A DNA stretch of 47,777 nt from Stenotrophomonas panacihumi (GTDB lineage Bacteria; Pseudomonadota; Gammaproteobacteria; Xanthomonadales; Xanthomonadaceae): the NCBI RefSeq assembly GCF_001431645.1, contig NZ_LLXU01000002.1, positions 1-47,777 of the forward strand. Direction: 5' to 3'. The notes below the pieces were generated by a model. It was not told the origin of the DNA, ran no database searches, and saw only the letters and a program-made list of their open reading frames with translations. The stretch's first letter is position 1. Every line of letters begins with the position of its first letter. This document shows positions 8,715-18,206 of the stretch, piece after piece. Position numbers and translations under genes: made by a program.

Positions 8715-10070
8715 CGCCACGAAGTTCAAATCGCGCGCCTCGTCCTCGGCCGCCGCGAACGCCGGGCGGGTGAGGTTTTCCGGCTCGCCCTCGGTGCACA
8801 CCACCTCGTCCTCGATGCGGATGCCGCCATACGGACGGAACTGCGCCACGCGATCCCAGTCCACGCTGTCGGCATGGCCGTTCTTCTTGACCTCGTCGAG
8901 CAGCATGTCGATGAAGTACACGCCCGGTTCGATGGTCACCACCATGCCCGGCTCGAGCACGCGGGTCATGCGCAGGTACGGGTGGCCGGCGGGACGTTCG
9001 ATGCGCCCGCCGCGGTCGCTGGCGGCGAAGCCGGCGACATCATGCACCTGCAGGCCGATCAGGTGGCCCAGGCCGTGCGGGAAGAACGCCGCGCTCACGC
9101 CGGTGGCCAGCGCCGCTTCCGGCGACACCTTCAGCACGCCGAAGTCCTTCAGGATGCCCATCAGCGACAGGTGCGCGTCGATGTGCAGCTGCTTGTAGTC
9201 CACGCCGTTGCGCACGCCCTGGCCCATCGCGATTTGCGCACGGTCCACCGCCTCGATCATCGCCTGGAACTCGCTGCCGGTATCGGCGGCGTAGCTGCGG
9301 GTGATGTCGCTGGCGTAACCGGCGGCCGAGGCGCCGGCGTCGATCAGGAAGCTGCGCGGCGCGCTGGCCGGTGCGCGGTCGAGCTGGGTGTAGTGCAGCA
9401 CCGCGCCGTGTTCGTTGACGGCCACGATGTTGCCGTAGGGCAGGTCGTTGGCGTCCTGGCCCACCGCCATGCAGTACGCCATGTGGATGGCGAATTCGTC
9501 GCGGCCCTCGCGGAACGCGGCCTCGGCCGCGCGATGGCCGCGCACCGCCAGGTGCTGGGCCTGGCGCATCAGTGCCAGCTCGTAGGGTGTCTTGTAGGCG
9601 CGGTGGTATTCCAGGTAATCGACCACGGCGGGCGGGTTGTTCGGTGCGTATTCGCCGAGCGTGCTCTGCGGCTCGCCGAGGATCGCGCAGCGCGCCACCT
9701 GCCTGGGCAGCAGTGCCAGCGCTTCTTCCGGCTTGCGGATGATGTGGATGTCGCAGTGCTCCACCCACCAGCCGCTGGGCGCGGCCGGCACGACATGCCA
9801 GTAGTCGAACGGCTGGTGGAAGATCACCTGCGGGCGCTGGCCGGGCGTGTAGACGATCCAGCTGTTGGGCACCTGGGTCAGCGGCAGCCATGCCTTGAAT
9901 TGCGGGTTCACCGCATACGGATAGTCGCGGTCGTCGAACAACTGGTAGTGCAGCGTGCCGCTGGGGATCACCAGGTGGTCGAAGCCGCCCCGCGCCAGCG
10001 CTTCGTCGGCGCGCTGCTTGAGCACGGCCAGGTGGGCGGCATAAAGGGCGGCGGGTTCCTGATGTGACAT
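8709..10070 (-). CDS. pepQ: Xaa-Pro dipeptidase
   Basis: Encodes 453 residues, close to PepQ of E. coli (443). It hydrolyses dipeptides with C-terminal proline. Metal-ligand motifs are complete: 'FLIDAGASAAGYASDITRSY', 'FFPHGLGHLIGLQVHDV', 'MVVTIEPGVYF' and 'YGGIRIEDEVV'. The N-terminal section 'LHYQLFDDRDYPYAVNPQFKAWLPL' is typical of PepQ rather than PepP. It is convergent with pepP, so the two proline peptidases face each other. The start MSHQEPAALYAAHL is at the expected point for the family. Confidence 0.95.
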   Translation of the reverse strand: MSHQEPAALYAAHLAVLKQRADEALARGGFDHLVIPSGTLHYQLFDDRDYPYAVNPQFKAWLPLTQVPNSWIVYTPGQRPQVIFHQPFDYWHVVPAAPSGWWVEHCDIHIIRKPEEALALLPRQVARCAILGEPQSTLGEYAPNNPPAVVDYLEYHRAYKTPYELALMRQAQHLAVRGHRAAEAAFREGRDEFAIHMAYCMAVGQDANDLPYGNIVAVNEHGAVLHYTQLDRAPASAPRSFLIDAGASAAGYASDITRSYAADTGSEFQAMIEAVDRAQIAMGQGVRNGVDYKQLHIDAHLSLMGILKDFGVLKVSPEAALATGVSAAFFPHGLGHLIGLQVHDVAGFAASDRGGRIERPAGHPYLRMTRVLEPGMVVTIEPGVYFIDMLLDEVKKNGHADSVDWDRVAQFRPYGGIRIEDEVVCTEGEPENLTRPAFAAAEDEARDLNFVAH

Positions 10071-10155
10071 GGCGTGGGCTCGATCAGCATTGCGGAGTGC
10101 AAGCCACGATTTTGCCGCAAAACGCCGCGCGCGGCGCCCGTCGTCTTTTGCCGGA

Positions 10156-10497
10156 TCAGGCCTGCGCGTCGGCCACCCAGTCGCGCAGGCGTTCGCGATG
10201 CTCGTCGCTGACGGTCAGGAAGCGGAAGCCCGCCCAGTGCTGGCCGGGCGCATGCGCTTCCTCCACCCACAGCAGGTGCACGCCCACGGCGATGGGGTGC
10301 TCGCGGCCCTGGCGGTCGGGCAGGGAGAAGCTCAGCTGGTACAGCGCGTCTTCGGTGAGTGGCGCGGAGGCGAGCAGCAGCATGCCCGTCTCGGACACGT
10401 TGCCGAGGCGGCCGATGCCGGTTTCGGCCATGAAGTCGGTCACCGGGATGCTCGCGGTGGGCTGGCGGCGCGGACTGCGCCGGGCTTCGTGGATCAT
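10156..10497 (-). CDS. PilZ-domain protein (putative c-di-GMP effector)
   Basis: Encodes 113 residues. The PilZ c-di-GMP motifs are intact: RRSPRR near residues 6-11 (RxxxR) and NVSETG near 33-38 (NxSxxG), followed by beta strands such as 'LYQLSFSLPD' and 'HWAGFRFL'. It is thus expected to bind c-di-GMP. The start overlaps the stop of the upstream DUF1631 gene by 4 bases (ATGA), so the two are co-translated. Its target is unknown; the partner may be the DUF1631 protein. Confidence 0.9.
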   Translation of the reverse strand: MIHEARRSPRRQPTASIPVTDFMAETGIGRLGNVSETGMLLLASAPLTEDALYQLSFSLPDRQGREHPIAVGVHLLWVEEAHAPGQHWAGFRFLTVSDEHRERLRDWVADAQA

Positions 10498-12923
10498 GCC
10501 GGTTGCTCCTGCGGGGCGCGGCCGCCGCCGGCCAGCGAGCGCAGCGCGCGCACGGTGGCCTGCCAGGCGCGGTCGATGAGCCGGCCCTTCTCCTCGGTGA
10601 CGATGCGCGCCTGCCCGGCGGCCATCAGGCGGGCCAGCGAATCCAGCGACTGCTCGCCGATCTTCTGCCCGCGCGGATTGACGAACAGCGCGTTGTCGGT
10701 GATCAGGCTGTACCAGGACAGGCGCTGGCGGCGCACGTCGCCCTGCTGGTTGGTGACGAATTCGAACCAGGTGCCGAACGGCAGCGTGCGCAGCGCGCGG
10801 TAATGGCTTTCCTCGGCGGGATTGCGTACCGGCGGGGCTGGCTTGCGCGGGGCGGCGTCGCCTTCGCCCTGTTCGCCGAGGCGGCTGCGCGCCTTGAGCT
10901 TGGCGGTCAGCTCGGTGCGCGAGGTGACGTCGTCCTCGCCGCCCGGCGTGGAGAGCCGGCGCGCGATCGCCCCGGCCTCGTCGCGGTGGTAGCCCACCTG
11001 CAGCAGCGCGCTTTCCACTTCGCTGCCCAGCGCGATGTCCGGCGGGCCGCCGGTCGGCTGGCAGGTGACTTCGGCGATGCGGTCGGTCGCCTGCTGGCGA
11101 TCGGCCCATTCCTCGGACTGCTCGCCCTGGCGCAGCAGGGTGAGCGTGAGCACGTCGCTCCACGCCTGCTTGAGCAGGGTCTGCACGAACTTCGGCGGCG
11201 CGCGTTCCGCGCAGACATGTTCGATGCTGTCGCCGGCCAGGCGCTTGGCCATCTCCAGGCGTTCCTTGCCGCGCGCCGCCTCGACATGGCGCCGCTCGGC
11301 CACTTCGGCCTTGCGTGCCTGCGCGCGGTAATGGCCTTGGATTTCCTGGTTGGCGGCCTCGAACACCGCCTCGTCGCCCTGGTATTCGGTGACGACCTTG
11401 TCCACCGCGTTGCCGAGCTTCTGCAGCAGCTGCGGGTCGGTGTCGTCATCGGCCAGCCAGGTGGCGCCGGATTCGGCCACCGCGTTGAGCAGCTCGCGCG
11501 CCGGATGCTGGTCGCGCACGAAGAACGCCTTGTCCTGCAGCGCGGCGCGTACCACCGGCACCTGCAGCCGCACCAGCAGCTCGGCGGCGGAGGTGCCGCC
11601 GCGCACTTCGCGGTCGATCTCGTTGTAGAGCAGGCCGAGCAGGTCGAAGGTGTCGGTGTCCTGTGCCGACAGCCCCGCCTGCGGACCGTGTTCGGCGCGC
11701 AGCATGCGCAGCAGTTCCTGCTGCACGTCGGCGATGCTGCGTGGCCCGTGCGAAGCGCCTTCGCCCACCTGCGTGCGCGACTGCAATGCACCGAGCGTGT
11801 GGTTCAGCGCCTGCGCCTGCACGGGGGTGCCGCCGGTGTGCGGGCGGCTCACGCCGGGCTTGCTGCCGGCCTGGGTAAAGCCGGGCTGCTGGCGCGCGAT
11901 GCCGAGCATCTCGTGCAGCGAGCCGAGGGCCGGGGCGAAGCGGTCGTCGTTGGCGCTGCCCTCGCCGGGGTCGGCGAGATGGCCGCCGCTGTCGGCGAGG
12001 TCGGCCGGGGCATGGCCCTCGCCGAACATCGCCGCGCCCCAGGCCGCCTGCGGGGCCTGGCCGCTCCAACTGGTCAGCGGGCGATGGCCGTGTGCCATCG
12101 CGCCCCGTGCGCCCGCGCCGCCCATGCCGCCGGGCGATGCCGACGGGCTGCCTTCGCCCGGGCGCTCCTGCCCGGCGGGACGGGCCGGACGGCGCGGCGT
12201 GGCGGGCTTGGCGAGGTAGGGCAGGTAGACCAGCCCCGGCAGCACGCCCTCGTGGGCGAGCAGGATGTTGGCGCGCTCGATCAGCTCCAGGTAGCGCTCC
12301 AGCCCCTGGCGCTCGAATACGCGGTAGAGCATCAGCTGGGTGTCCAGCTGCAGGCCGAGCACGTCGCCCGCTTCGCGCAGCACGCGGCAGGCGGCGTGCG
12401 GGCCGAGCGGCACATGTTCCGGCTCGAAGGCCGGCGCGGCGGCCAGCACGCCGAAGCGCTGGCCGAGCAGTTGCAGCTGGGTGTTGCAGCGCGACGCCTC
12501 GCGCCGGGCGATTTCGCTGAGCACGATGTCACGGTCGATGTCGGTGTCTTCGACCAGGGTCAGCGCGTGGAAGGGCTGCGCGTTGCCGGACTCGGTCGCC
12601 GGCGTGCTGCGGCGCGGTTCGCACAGCGCGGCCAGTTCCTGCTGCAGCGCTTCGAGGAAGCGCGGCGCGAAACGCTCGCCGCGTTCGCGCAGGTGCTGCA
12701 TTTCGGCGTAAAGATCGGCCTGGACCTGGCTGTTGCGCGCGCGTTCGGCATGGCTGAACAGCTCACGCTCCAGGCTGACCAGGGTCAGCTTGAGCGGGTC
12801 GGCCAGGCCCTGCGCGTACTGCGTGTAGAGGGCCTCGAGCAAACGGCGCGCGCGCGCCGACACCGGCGCATTCGCCAGCGGCCCGTGGATGTGCGAAGAC
12901 GACGAAGACGCGGACGTGACCAT
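10494..12923 (-). CDS. DUF1631-family protein
   Basis: Encodes 809 residues, mostly helical. The N-terminal 'LLEALYTQYAQGLADPLKLTLVSLERELFSHAE' and the region from about 390 ('DTFDLLGLLYNEIDREV' to 'LLNAVAESGATWLADDD') fit DUF1631. The middle (about 235-345) is a Gly/Ala/Pro-rich, probably disordered linker. The last 100 residues ('ALRTLPFGTWFEFVTNQQGDVRRQRLSWYSLITDNALFVN') form the conserved DUF1631 C-terminal module, which has a PilZ-like beta appearance. No biochemical role is established. It is coupled to the downstream PilZ gene. Confidence 0.85.
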   Translation of the reverse strand: MVTSASSSSSHIHGPLANAPVSARARRLLEALYTQYAQGLADPLKLTLVSLERELFSHAERARNSQVQADLYAEMQHLRERGERFAPRFLEALQQELAALCEPRRSTPATESGNAQPFHALTLVEDTDIDRDIVLSEIARREASRCNTQLQLLGQRFGVLAAAPAFEPEHVPLGPHAACRVLREAGDVLGLQLDTQLMLYRVFERQGLERYLELIERANILLAHEGVLPGLVYLPYLAKPATPRRPARPAGQERPGEGSPSASPGGMGGAGARGAMAHGHRPLTSWSGQAPQAAWGAAMFGEGHAPADLADSGGHLADPGEGSANDDRFAPALGSLHEMLGIARQQPGFTQAGSKPGVSRPHTGGTPVQAQALNHTLGALQSRTQVGEGASHGPRSIADVQQELLRMLRAEHGPQAGLSAQDTDTFDLLGLLYNEIDREVRGGTSAAELLVRLQVPVVRAALQDKAFFVRDQHPARELLNAVAESGATWLADDDTDPQLLQKLGNAVDKVVTEYQGDEAVFEAANQEIQGHYRAQARKAEVAERRHVEAARGKERLEMAKRLAGDSIEHVCAERAPPKFVQTLLKQAWSDVLTLTLLRQGEQSEEWADRQQATDRIAEVTCQPTGGPPDIALGSEVESALLQVGYHRDEAGAIARRLSTPGGEDDVTSRTELTAKLKARSRLGEQGEGDAAPRKPAPPVRNPAEESHYRALRTLPFGTWFEFVTNQQGDVRRQRLSWYSLITDNALFVNPRGQKIGEQSLDSLARLMAAGQARIVTEEKGRLIDRAWQATVRALRSLAGGGRAPQEQPA

Positions 12924-13021
12924 CCGTTGCGCTGCTATTCTCCCCCTGAGAACGCGGTATGTATCACGTTTTTGTCAGGGCGGCCATGGGAGGCCGGGCG
13001 CGGGCCGACGGACGGCGGCGC

Positions 13022-14176
13022 TCAGTCGAGGAATAGTTCGATCACGTCGTTGGTGAAGCGGCGGCCCAGTTCGGTGGGGCGCCAGCGGCCGGCGTCCGTT
13101 TCCTCCAGCCAGCCGCGTTGGGTGGCTTGCGCGAGCGGCGCGGCCAGCGCGTCGGCCGCCAAGCCGGTGCGCGCGCTGAAGTCGGCCACGCTGAAACCTT
13201 CGTGCAGCCGCAGCAGGTTGAGCATGTACTCGAACGGCAGGCGTTCGGCCGGCACGATCTCGTCGCCGCCGATCGCCGCCTCGCCGCCGGCCTGCGCCAT
13301 GTACGTCTGCGGATGCTTGTGCTTCCAGCGGCGCAGCACGTGCTGTGCGGCGCCGGAGGTGATCTTGCCGTGCGCGCCGGCGCCGATGCCGAGGTAGTCG
13401 CCGAAACGCCAGTAGTTGAGGTTGTGCGCGCACTGGCGATCCGGCCGCGCGTAGGCGCTGACTTCGTACTGCGCATAGCCGGCTTCGGCCAGCAGGCGCT
13501 GGCAGTGCTCCTGCATGTCCCAGGCGCTGTCGTCGTCCGGGATGCCCTTGGGCGGGCGCGCGTAGAAGACGGTGTTCGGCTCCAGGGTCAGCTGGTAATG
13601 GCTGACGTGGGTCGGCTCCAGCGCGAAGGCGCGCAGCAGGTCGTCCTCGGCCTGCGCGAGCGTCTGCTGCGGCAGCGCGTACATCAGGTCCAGGTTGATG
13701 TTGTCGTAGCCGGCGTCCTGCGCCAGCTTCACCGCGCGCTCGGCCTCGGCGCTGTCGTGGATGCGGCCCAGGCGCTGCAGCGCGGCGTCATCGAAGCTCT
13801 GGATGCCGAAGCTCAGCCGGTTCACGCCGGCGGCCAGGTAGCGGTCGAAGCGGCCGTGCTCGGCGGTGCCGGGGTTGGTCTCCAGCGTGATCTCCAGCCC
13901 CGGGGCGAAGCGCAGGCGCGCGCTGGCCGCCTGCAGGAAGCGGTCGATCGCCTCGGGCGGGAACAGGCTGGGCGTGCCGCCGCCGAAGAACACCGAGTTC
14001 ACCACCCGTCCCCATACGAGCGGCAGGTCGTGGTCGAGGTCGCGGACCAGCGCGTCCACGTATTCCTCGAACGGCAGCGCGCCCTTGGCCGCATGCGAGT
14101 TGAAATCGCAGTACGGGCATTTGCGCACGCACCAGGGCAGGTGGACGTAGAGCGACAGGGGCGGGGGAATGAGCAT
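13022..14176 (-). CDS. hemW: Radical SAM heme chaperone HemW
   Basis: Encodes 384 residues from MLIPPPLSLYVHLPWC. The radical SAM cluster motif is CVRKCPYCDF (about 15-24). The residue after the third Cys is Asp-Phe rather than the extra Cys of HemN, which indicates HemW, a heme-binding chaperone, rather than coproporphyrinogen dehydrogenase. 'FFGGGTPSLF' and 'RLSFGIQSFDDAALQRLGRIH' are further signatures, and a HemN C-terminal domain covers about 300-384. A 7-codon upstream ATG exists. It is likely co-transcribed with rdgB upstream; the two are also neighbours in E. coli. Confidence 0.94.
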   Translation of the reverse strand: MLIPPPLSLYVHLPWCVRKCPYCDFNSHAAKGALPFEEYVDALVRDLDHDLPLVWGRVVNSVFFGGGTPSLFPPEAIDRFLQAASARLRFAPGLEITLETNPGTAEHGRFDRYLAAGVNRLSFGIQSFDDAALQRLGRIHDSAEAERAVKLAQDAGYDNINLDLMYALPQQTLAQAEDDLLRAFALEPTHVSHYQLTLEPNTVFYARPPKGIPDDDSAWDMQEHCQRLLAEAGYAQYEVSAYARPDRQCAHNLNYWRFGDYLGIGAGAHGKITSGAAQHVLRRWKHKHPQTYMAQAGGEAAIGGDEIVPAERLPFEYMLNLLRLHEGFSVADFSARTGLAADALAAPLAQATQRGWLEETDAGRWRPTELGRRFTNDVIELFLD

Positions 14177-14271
14177 GGCGGACAGGCGGGGTGCCACGTG
14201 GCGTGGTGCCGGGCAGGTGGGAACAGGATGCGGGCGGCGGCGGCGGGCGCAAGGCCCGTCGCGCCACCGGT

Positions 14272-14880
14272 TCAGGCGCGCAGCTGGAGCAGCCGCGCGC
14301 GCAGGGTTTCCAGCGCGCGGGCGCGGTGGCTGAGGCGGTTCTTGGTGGCGGCATCCATTTCCGCCGCGGTCTGGCCGTGCACCGGGTCGAAGAACACCGG
14401 GTTGTAGCCGAAGCCGCCATCGCCGCGCGGGGCGAAGGTGATCTCGCCTTCCCAGCTGCCTTCGGCGATCAGCGGCTGCGGGTCTTCCGGGTGGCGCAGC
14501 AGCACGATCACCGCATAGAAGCGCGCGCTGCGGCGCTCGGCCGGCACTTCGCGCATCGCTTCCAGCAACTTGGCGTTGTTGGCCGCCGCGTTGGTCGGGG
14601 TGCCGGCGTAGCGCGCGCTGTACAGGCCCGGCGCGCCTCCGAGGGCATCGACGATCAGGCCCGAATCATCGGCCAGCGCGGGCAGGCCGGTGACGGCGCT
14701 GGCGTGGCGGGCCTTGATCAGCGCGTTCTCGACGAACGTCAGGCCGGTCTCGGGCACGTCTTCCACGCCCATCTCGCCCTGCGCGACGATGCGCAGCGGC
14801 ATGCCGGCGAGCATGGCGCGCAGTTCTTCCAGCTTGCCGGCGTTGCCGCTGGCCAGCACGAGGGTGTCGGGGAAACTCAT
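14272..14880 (-). CDS. rdgB: dITP/XTP pyrophosphatase (RdgB/HAM1)
   Basis: Encodes 202 residues. It hydrolyses non-canonical purine nucleoside triphosphates (dITP, XTP) to monophosphates, keeping them out of DNA. Motifs: 'LVLASGNAGKLEEL' (substrate loop, about 7-20), 'LADDSGLIVDALGGAPGLYSARYAG' (about 68-92) and the C-terminal 'LSHRARAL' (about 184-191). The start ATG overlaps the stop of the VOC-family gene by 4 bases. Part of the rph-VOC-rdgB-hemW minus-strand run. Confidence 0.96.
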   Translation of the reverse strand: MSFPDTLVLASGNAGKLEELRAMLAGMPLRIVAQGEMGVEDVPETGLTFVENALIKARHASAVTGLPALADDSGLIVDALGGAPGLYSARYAGTPTNAAANNAKLLEAMREVPAERRSARFYAVIVLLRHPEDPQPLIAEGSWEGEITFAPRGDGGFGYNPVFFDPVHGQTAAEMDAATKNRLSHRARALETLRARLLQLRA

Positions 14881-15269
14881 GGCTTGGGCTCCAGCAGGTC
14901 CCAGGTGTTGCCGTACAGGTCGCGGAACACCGCGACGATGGCGTAGGGCTCCTCGCGCGGTTGTTCGAGGAACTCCACGCCGCGCTCGCGCATGGCCTTG
15001 TAGTCGTACCAGAAGTCGTCGGTGTGCAGGAAAAAGCCCACGCGCCCGCCGGTCTGGTCGCCGATGCGGCTGGCCTGGTGGTCATCGCTGGCGCGGGCCA
15101 GCAGCAGGCCGGTGGGGTCTTCGCTGCGCGGGGCCACCACGATCCAGCGCTTGCCTTCGCCCAGCGGCTGGTCGGTGAGCACGCGGAAGCCGAGCACGTC
15201 GCGATACCAGGCCAGCGCCTCGTCGTAGTCGCGCACCACCAGGGTGGCCAGGGCCAGGCGCTGGCTCAT
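14877..15269 (-). CDS. VOC-family (glyoxalase/bleomycin-resistance fold) protein
   Basis: Encodes 130 residues beginning [28 protein letters not shown], the standard first beta-alpha-beta module of the VOC superfamily. A second module reads '[24 protein letters not shown]' and ends '[15 protein letters not shown]'. VOC proteins bind a metal and may be isomerases, dioxygenases or binding proteins; the substrate cannot be told. It overlaps both neighbours by 4 bases (rph upstream, rdgB downstream), so it is translated as part of that operon. Confidence 0.9.
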   Translation of the reverse strand: MSQRLALATLVVRDYDEALAWYRDVLGFRVLTDQPLGEGKRWIVVAPRSEDPTGLLLARASDDHQASRIGDQTGGRVGFFLHTDDFWYDYKAMRERGVEFLEQPREEPYAIVAVFRDLYGNTWDLLEPKP

Positions 15270-15991
15270 CCCTGCAACGCCTCGCGCTGCAGCGCCAGCA
15301 GTTCGCCCACGCCCTTGTCGGCCAGGGCGAGCAGGGCGTCGAGTTCGTCGCGGCGGAAGGCGTGGCCTTCGGCGGTACCCTGCAGCTCGATGAAGCCGCC
15401 GCCGTCGTTCATCACCACGTTCATGTCGGTGTCGCAGTCGCTGTCCTCGGCGTAGTCCAGGTCCAGCACCGGCACGCCGCGGTACACGCCCACCGACACC
15501 GCCGCCACCGCGCCCACCAGCGGATGGCGCTTGATCTCGCCGCGCTTCTGCAGCCAGGACACCGCGTCGGCCAGCGCCACGTAGGCGCCGGTGATGGCCG
15601 CGGTGCGGGTGCCGCCGTCGGCCTGCAGCACGTCGCAGTCCAGCGTGATGGTGCGCTCGCCGAGCGCGTTGCGGTCCACGCAGGCGCGCAGCGCGCGGCC
15701 GATCAACCGCTGGATCTCCAGCGTGCGGCCGCCCTGCTTGCCGCGCGCGGCCTCGCGGTCGGAACGGGTATGGGTGGAGCGCGGCAGCATGCCGTACTCG
15801 GCGGTGACCCAGCCTTCGCCCTTGCCGCGCAGGAACGGCGGCACCTTGTTGTCGACGCTGGCGGTGCACAGCACGCGCGTGTCGCCGAAGCTCACCAGCA
15901 CCGAGCCTTCGGCATGGCGGGTGAAGGCGCGTTCGATGCGCACCGGGCGCAGCTGGTCGGCCGTACGGCCGCTGGGACGGGAGAAGGTCAT
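15266..15991 (-). CDS. rph: Ribonuclease PH
   Basis: Encodes 241 residues, the typical RNase PH length. It is a phosphorolytic 3'-5' exoribonuclease that trims tRNA 3' ends. Motifs: '[18 protein letters not shown]' near the N terminus, '[17 protein letters not shown]' (phosphate-binding Arg region, about 60-76) and '[19 protein letters not shown]' (active-site acidic residues, about 176-194). It is the first gene of the rph-VOC-rdgB-hemW operon and divergent from yicC, an arrangement also seen in many gammaproteobacteria. Confidence 0.97.
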   Translation of the reverse strand: MTFSRPSGRTADQLRPVRIERAFTRHAEGSVLVSFGDTRVLCTASVDNKVPPFLRGKGEGWVTAEYGMLPRSTHTRSDREAARGKQGGRTLEIQRLIGRALRACVDRNALGERTITLDCDVLQADGGTRTAAITGAYVALADAVSWLQKRGEIKRHPLVGAVAAVSVGVYRGVPVLDLDYAEDSDCDTDMNVVMNDGGGFIELQGTAEGHAFRRDELDALLALADKGVGELLALQREALQG

Positions 15992-16091
15992 GGAAGATCC
16001 GCGTTCGAAAGTCGGGCGCACGGGGGCTGTCACAGGCCGGCGTGCGAGGCGCGCTAGGGTACCATTCGCGCTTTGCCGGACACCGATCGCC

Positions 16092-16952
16092 ATGATCCGA
16101 AGCATGACCGCCTTTGCTGGCGGCGAGCACATCACCCCCTGGGGCACGCTGGGCTGCGAACTGCGCTCGGTGAACCACCGTTTCCTCGAAGTGGGCGTGC
16201 GCCTGCCCGAGGAACTGCGCGCGCTGGAGCCGCAGCTGCGCGAGCGGGTGTCGGCGCGGATCAGCCGCGGCAAGCTCGACCTGGTGCTGCGCCTGCGCTT
16301 GCCCGAAGGCGGGGCCTCGCTGGCGGTGAACGAGGTGATGGTCGAGCAGCTGGGCACGCTGGCGCGGCGGCTGGACCGTGAATTCCCGAACCTGCGCGTC
16401 GAGTTCTCCGACCTGCTGCAGCTGCCCGGCGTGCTCAAGAGCGAGGCGGCCGACCCGGCGCTGCTGCAGGCCGAGGCGCTGGCGCTGCTGGAGCGCGTGG
16501 TGGAGGACTTCGTGGTGGCCCGCGAGCGCGAAGGCGCCAAGCTGGCCACGGCGATCAGCGAGCGGGTGGATGCCATCGAACGCATCGCCGCCGAGGTGCG
16601 CACGCTGATCCCGGCGATCCGCGATGGCCAGCGCGCCAAGCTGGCCGCCCGCCTGGCCGACCTGCCGCATCCGGTGGACCCGGGTCGCGCAGAGCAGGAG
16701 CTGGTGCTGTGGCTGCAGAAGCTGGACGTGGATGAAGAGCTGGACCGGCTGGCCAGCCACATCGCCGAGATCCGCCGCGTGCTCAAGCAGCGCGAGCCGG
16801 TGGGCCGCCGGCTGGATTTCCTGCTGCAGGAGTTCAACCGCGAGGCGAACACGCTGGGCTCCAAGTCGGTGGACAGCCGCACCTCCAACGCGGCGGTGGA
16901 CCTGAAGGTGCTGATCGACCAGATCCGCGAGCAGGTGCAGAACATCGAGTAG
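16092..16952 (+). CDS. yicC: YicC-family endoribonuclease
   Basis: Encodes 286 residues. The family N terminus '[12 protein letters not shown]' is exact in style and fixes the start. Further signatures are '[25 protein letters not shown]' and '[11 protein letters not shown]'; the C-terminal half holds the conserved '[50 protein letters not shown]' block, given here only as a pattern summary of positions 235-285. E. coli YicC has been described as an endoribonuclease affecting small RNA decay. It is divergent from rph, about 100 bases apart, and precedes gmk. Confidence 0.93.
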   Translation: MIRSMTAFAGGEHITPWGTLGCELRSVNHRFLEVGVRLPEELRALEPQLRERVSARISRGKLDLVLRLRLPEGGASLAVNEVMVEQLGTLARRLDREFPNLRVEFSDLLQLPGVLKSEAADPALLQAEALALLERVVEDFVVAREREGAKLATAISERVDAIERIAAEVRTLIPAIRDGQRAKLAARLADLPHPVDPGRAEQELVLWLQKLDVDEELDRLASHIAEIRRVLKQREPVGRRLDFLLQEFNREANTLGSKSVDSRTSNAAVDLKVLIDQIREQVQNIE

Positions 16953-16970
16953 CCGCCGCGGGGCCGCGCC

Positions 16971-16999
16971 CTGAAGGCGTGGCCCATGGCGTGTAAGAT
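16971..16999 (+). promoter_or_regulatory. Putative promoter upstream of gmk
   Basis: CTGAAG at 16971-16976 and TAAGAT at 16994-16999 are separated by 17 bases, with TG just before the -10. This is a fair sigma70 candidate in the 109-base gap between yicC and gmk. It is inferred from sequence only. Confidence 0.45.
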
Positions 17000-17061
17000 G
17001 GCCGCCCGCTTTTCACCGGGCCGGCGTGCCGACCCCTTCCTCGATGCCGAACCCCACCCCC

Positions 17062-17694
17062 ATGCGCGGCACCCTCTACATCGTCGCGGCGCCTTCCGGT
17101 GCCGGCAAGAGCAGCCTCGTCAACGCCACCCTGGCGCGCGATTCGCAGATCGCCCTGTCGATCTCCTTCACCTCGCGCGCCCCGCGTCCGGGTGAGCGGC
17201 ATGCCGAGCACTACCACTTCGTCTCCGCCGAGGCGTTCCAGGAGATGATCGCCGCCGGCGATTTCTTCGAGTACGCCAGCGTGCACGGCGACTGGAAGGG
17301 CACCGCGCGGCAGTCGGTGGAGCCGCAGCTGGCGTCGGGCCGCGACGTGCTGCTGGAGATCGACTGGCAGGGCGCGCGCCAGGTGCGCGAGAAGGTGCCG
17401 GACGCGGTGAGCGTCTTCATCCTGCCGCCCTCGCGCGTCGCGCTGGAAGAGCGCATGCGCAAGCGTGGCCAGGACAGCGAGGACGTCATCGCCCGCCGGC
17501 TGGCCGCCGCGCGCGAGGAGATGTCGCACTTCGGCGAGTTCGACTACGTCATCATCAACGAGGATTTCGACACCGCCGTGGGCGAGATGTGCGCGATCTT
17601 CACCGCCAGCCGCCTGCGCACCGCCGCCCAGCAACAGCGCCATGACGGCCTGATCGCCGCCCTGCTGGCCGACGATCCGGGCGCAACTGGCTGA
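17062..17694 (+). CDS. gmk: Guanylate kinase
   Basis: Encodes 210 residues from MRGTLYIV. It phosphorylates GMP to GDP. The Walker A loop [11 protein letters not shown] is at about 8-18. The GMP-binding stretch '[21 protein letters not shown]' follows at about 39-59, then '[14 protein letters not shown]' and '[12 protein letters not shown]'. In-frame starts also exist at 17026 (GTG) and 17044 (ATG); the ATG at 17062 fits the usual family N terminus. It is followed by rpoZ and spoT, the same gmk-rpoZ-spoT order as in E. coli. Confidence 0.96.
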   Translation: MRGTLYIVAAPSGAGKSSLVNATLARDSQIALSISFTSRAPRPGERHAEHYHFVSAEAFQEMIAAGDFFEYASVHGDWKGTARQSVEPQLASGRDVLLEIDWQGARQVREKVPDAVSVFILPPSRVALEERMRKRGQDSEDVIARRLAAAREEMSHFGEFDYVIINEDFDTAVGEMCAIFTASRLRTAAQQQRHDGLIAALLADDPGATG

Positions 17695-17721
17695 TTCCAA
17701 AGGAAACTGAACGGTCTTGGC

Positions 17722-17751
17722 TTGCGCCGGGGCCGGTGGGGCGCCTACAAT
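17722..17751 (+). promoter_or_regulatory. Putative promoter upstream of rpoZ
   Basis: TTGCGC at 17722-17727 and TACAAT at 17746-17751, 18 bases apart, lie 55 bases before the rpoZ ATG. They could drive rpoZ separately from gmk. Confidence 0.5.
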
Positions 17752-17805
17752 CGCCGCCCTTTCCCTCATTCGAAGGCGCGACCGAGCCGGTCGCCGGGAG
17801 CCCGC

Positions 17806-18105
17806 ATGGCCCGCATTACCGTAGAAGATTGCCTGGAAGTCGTGAACAACCGTTTCGAACTGGTCATGATGGCGTCCAAGCGCGCCCGCCAGCTCGCCAA
17901 CGGCGTGCAGGCCACCCTCGACAACAGCGAAAGCGCCGACAAGCCGACCGTGCTGGCCCTGCGCGAGATCGCCGCGCGCAAGATCGACAACGCGCTGATC
18001 GAGGAAGTCGAGAAGGCCGAGCGCGAGCGCGCCGAGCGTGAAGCCCTGGAATGGGCCGCCGCCGAAGTCGTCGCCGACGAGGACATGTCCAAGAACGACG
18101 ACTGA
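17806..18105 (+). CDS. rpoZ: RNA polymerase omega subunit
   Basis: Encodes 99 residues starting [20 protein letters not shown], the near-invariant omega N terminus, then 'RARQLANGV', '[11 protein letters not shown]' and 'KIDNALI'. Omega binds the beta' subunit, aids RNA polymerase assembly and forms part of a ppGpp site. The C-terminal tail after residue 65 is strongly charged and coiled ([14 protein letters not shown]). It is followed by a terminator and then spoT, which makes the ppGpp that acts on this subunit. Confidence 0.97.
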   Translation: MARITVEDCLEVVNNRFELVMMASKRARQLANGVQATLDNSESADKPTVLALREIAARKIDNALIEEVEKAERERAEREALEWAAAEVVADEDMSKNDD

Positions 18106-18131
18106 TCCGCGCCACACCGGATCGATCCGCC

Positions 18132-18165
18132 GAACAGCCCGCCTGGTGCGGGCTGTTCTGCTTTT
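18132..18165 (+). terminator. Rho-independent terminator after rpoZ
   Basis: An 11-bp perfect stem, GAACAGCCCGC-CTGGT-GCGGGCTGTTC (18132-18158), is followed by TGCTTTTC. It separates rpoZ from spoT, so spoT probably has its own promoter in the remaining 40 bases. Confidence 0.8.
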
Positions 18166-18206
18166 CGGCGTTTGCCGTCCCCGTTGCGCTGGCATAGTCT
18201 TCCTGC

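Noticed and set aside
10503..13397. 964-codon plus-strand frame antisense to DUF1631
   Set aside because: It spans a gene boundary on the other strand and has Arg/Ala/Leu-biased composition without motifs.
13022..14176. Oxygen-independent coproporphyrinogen III oxidase (HemN)
   Set aside because: The extra Cys of HemN after the CxxxCxxC motif is absent and the length is that of HemW.
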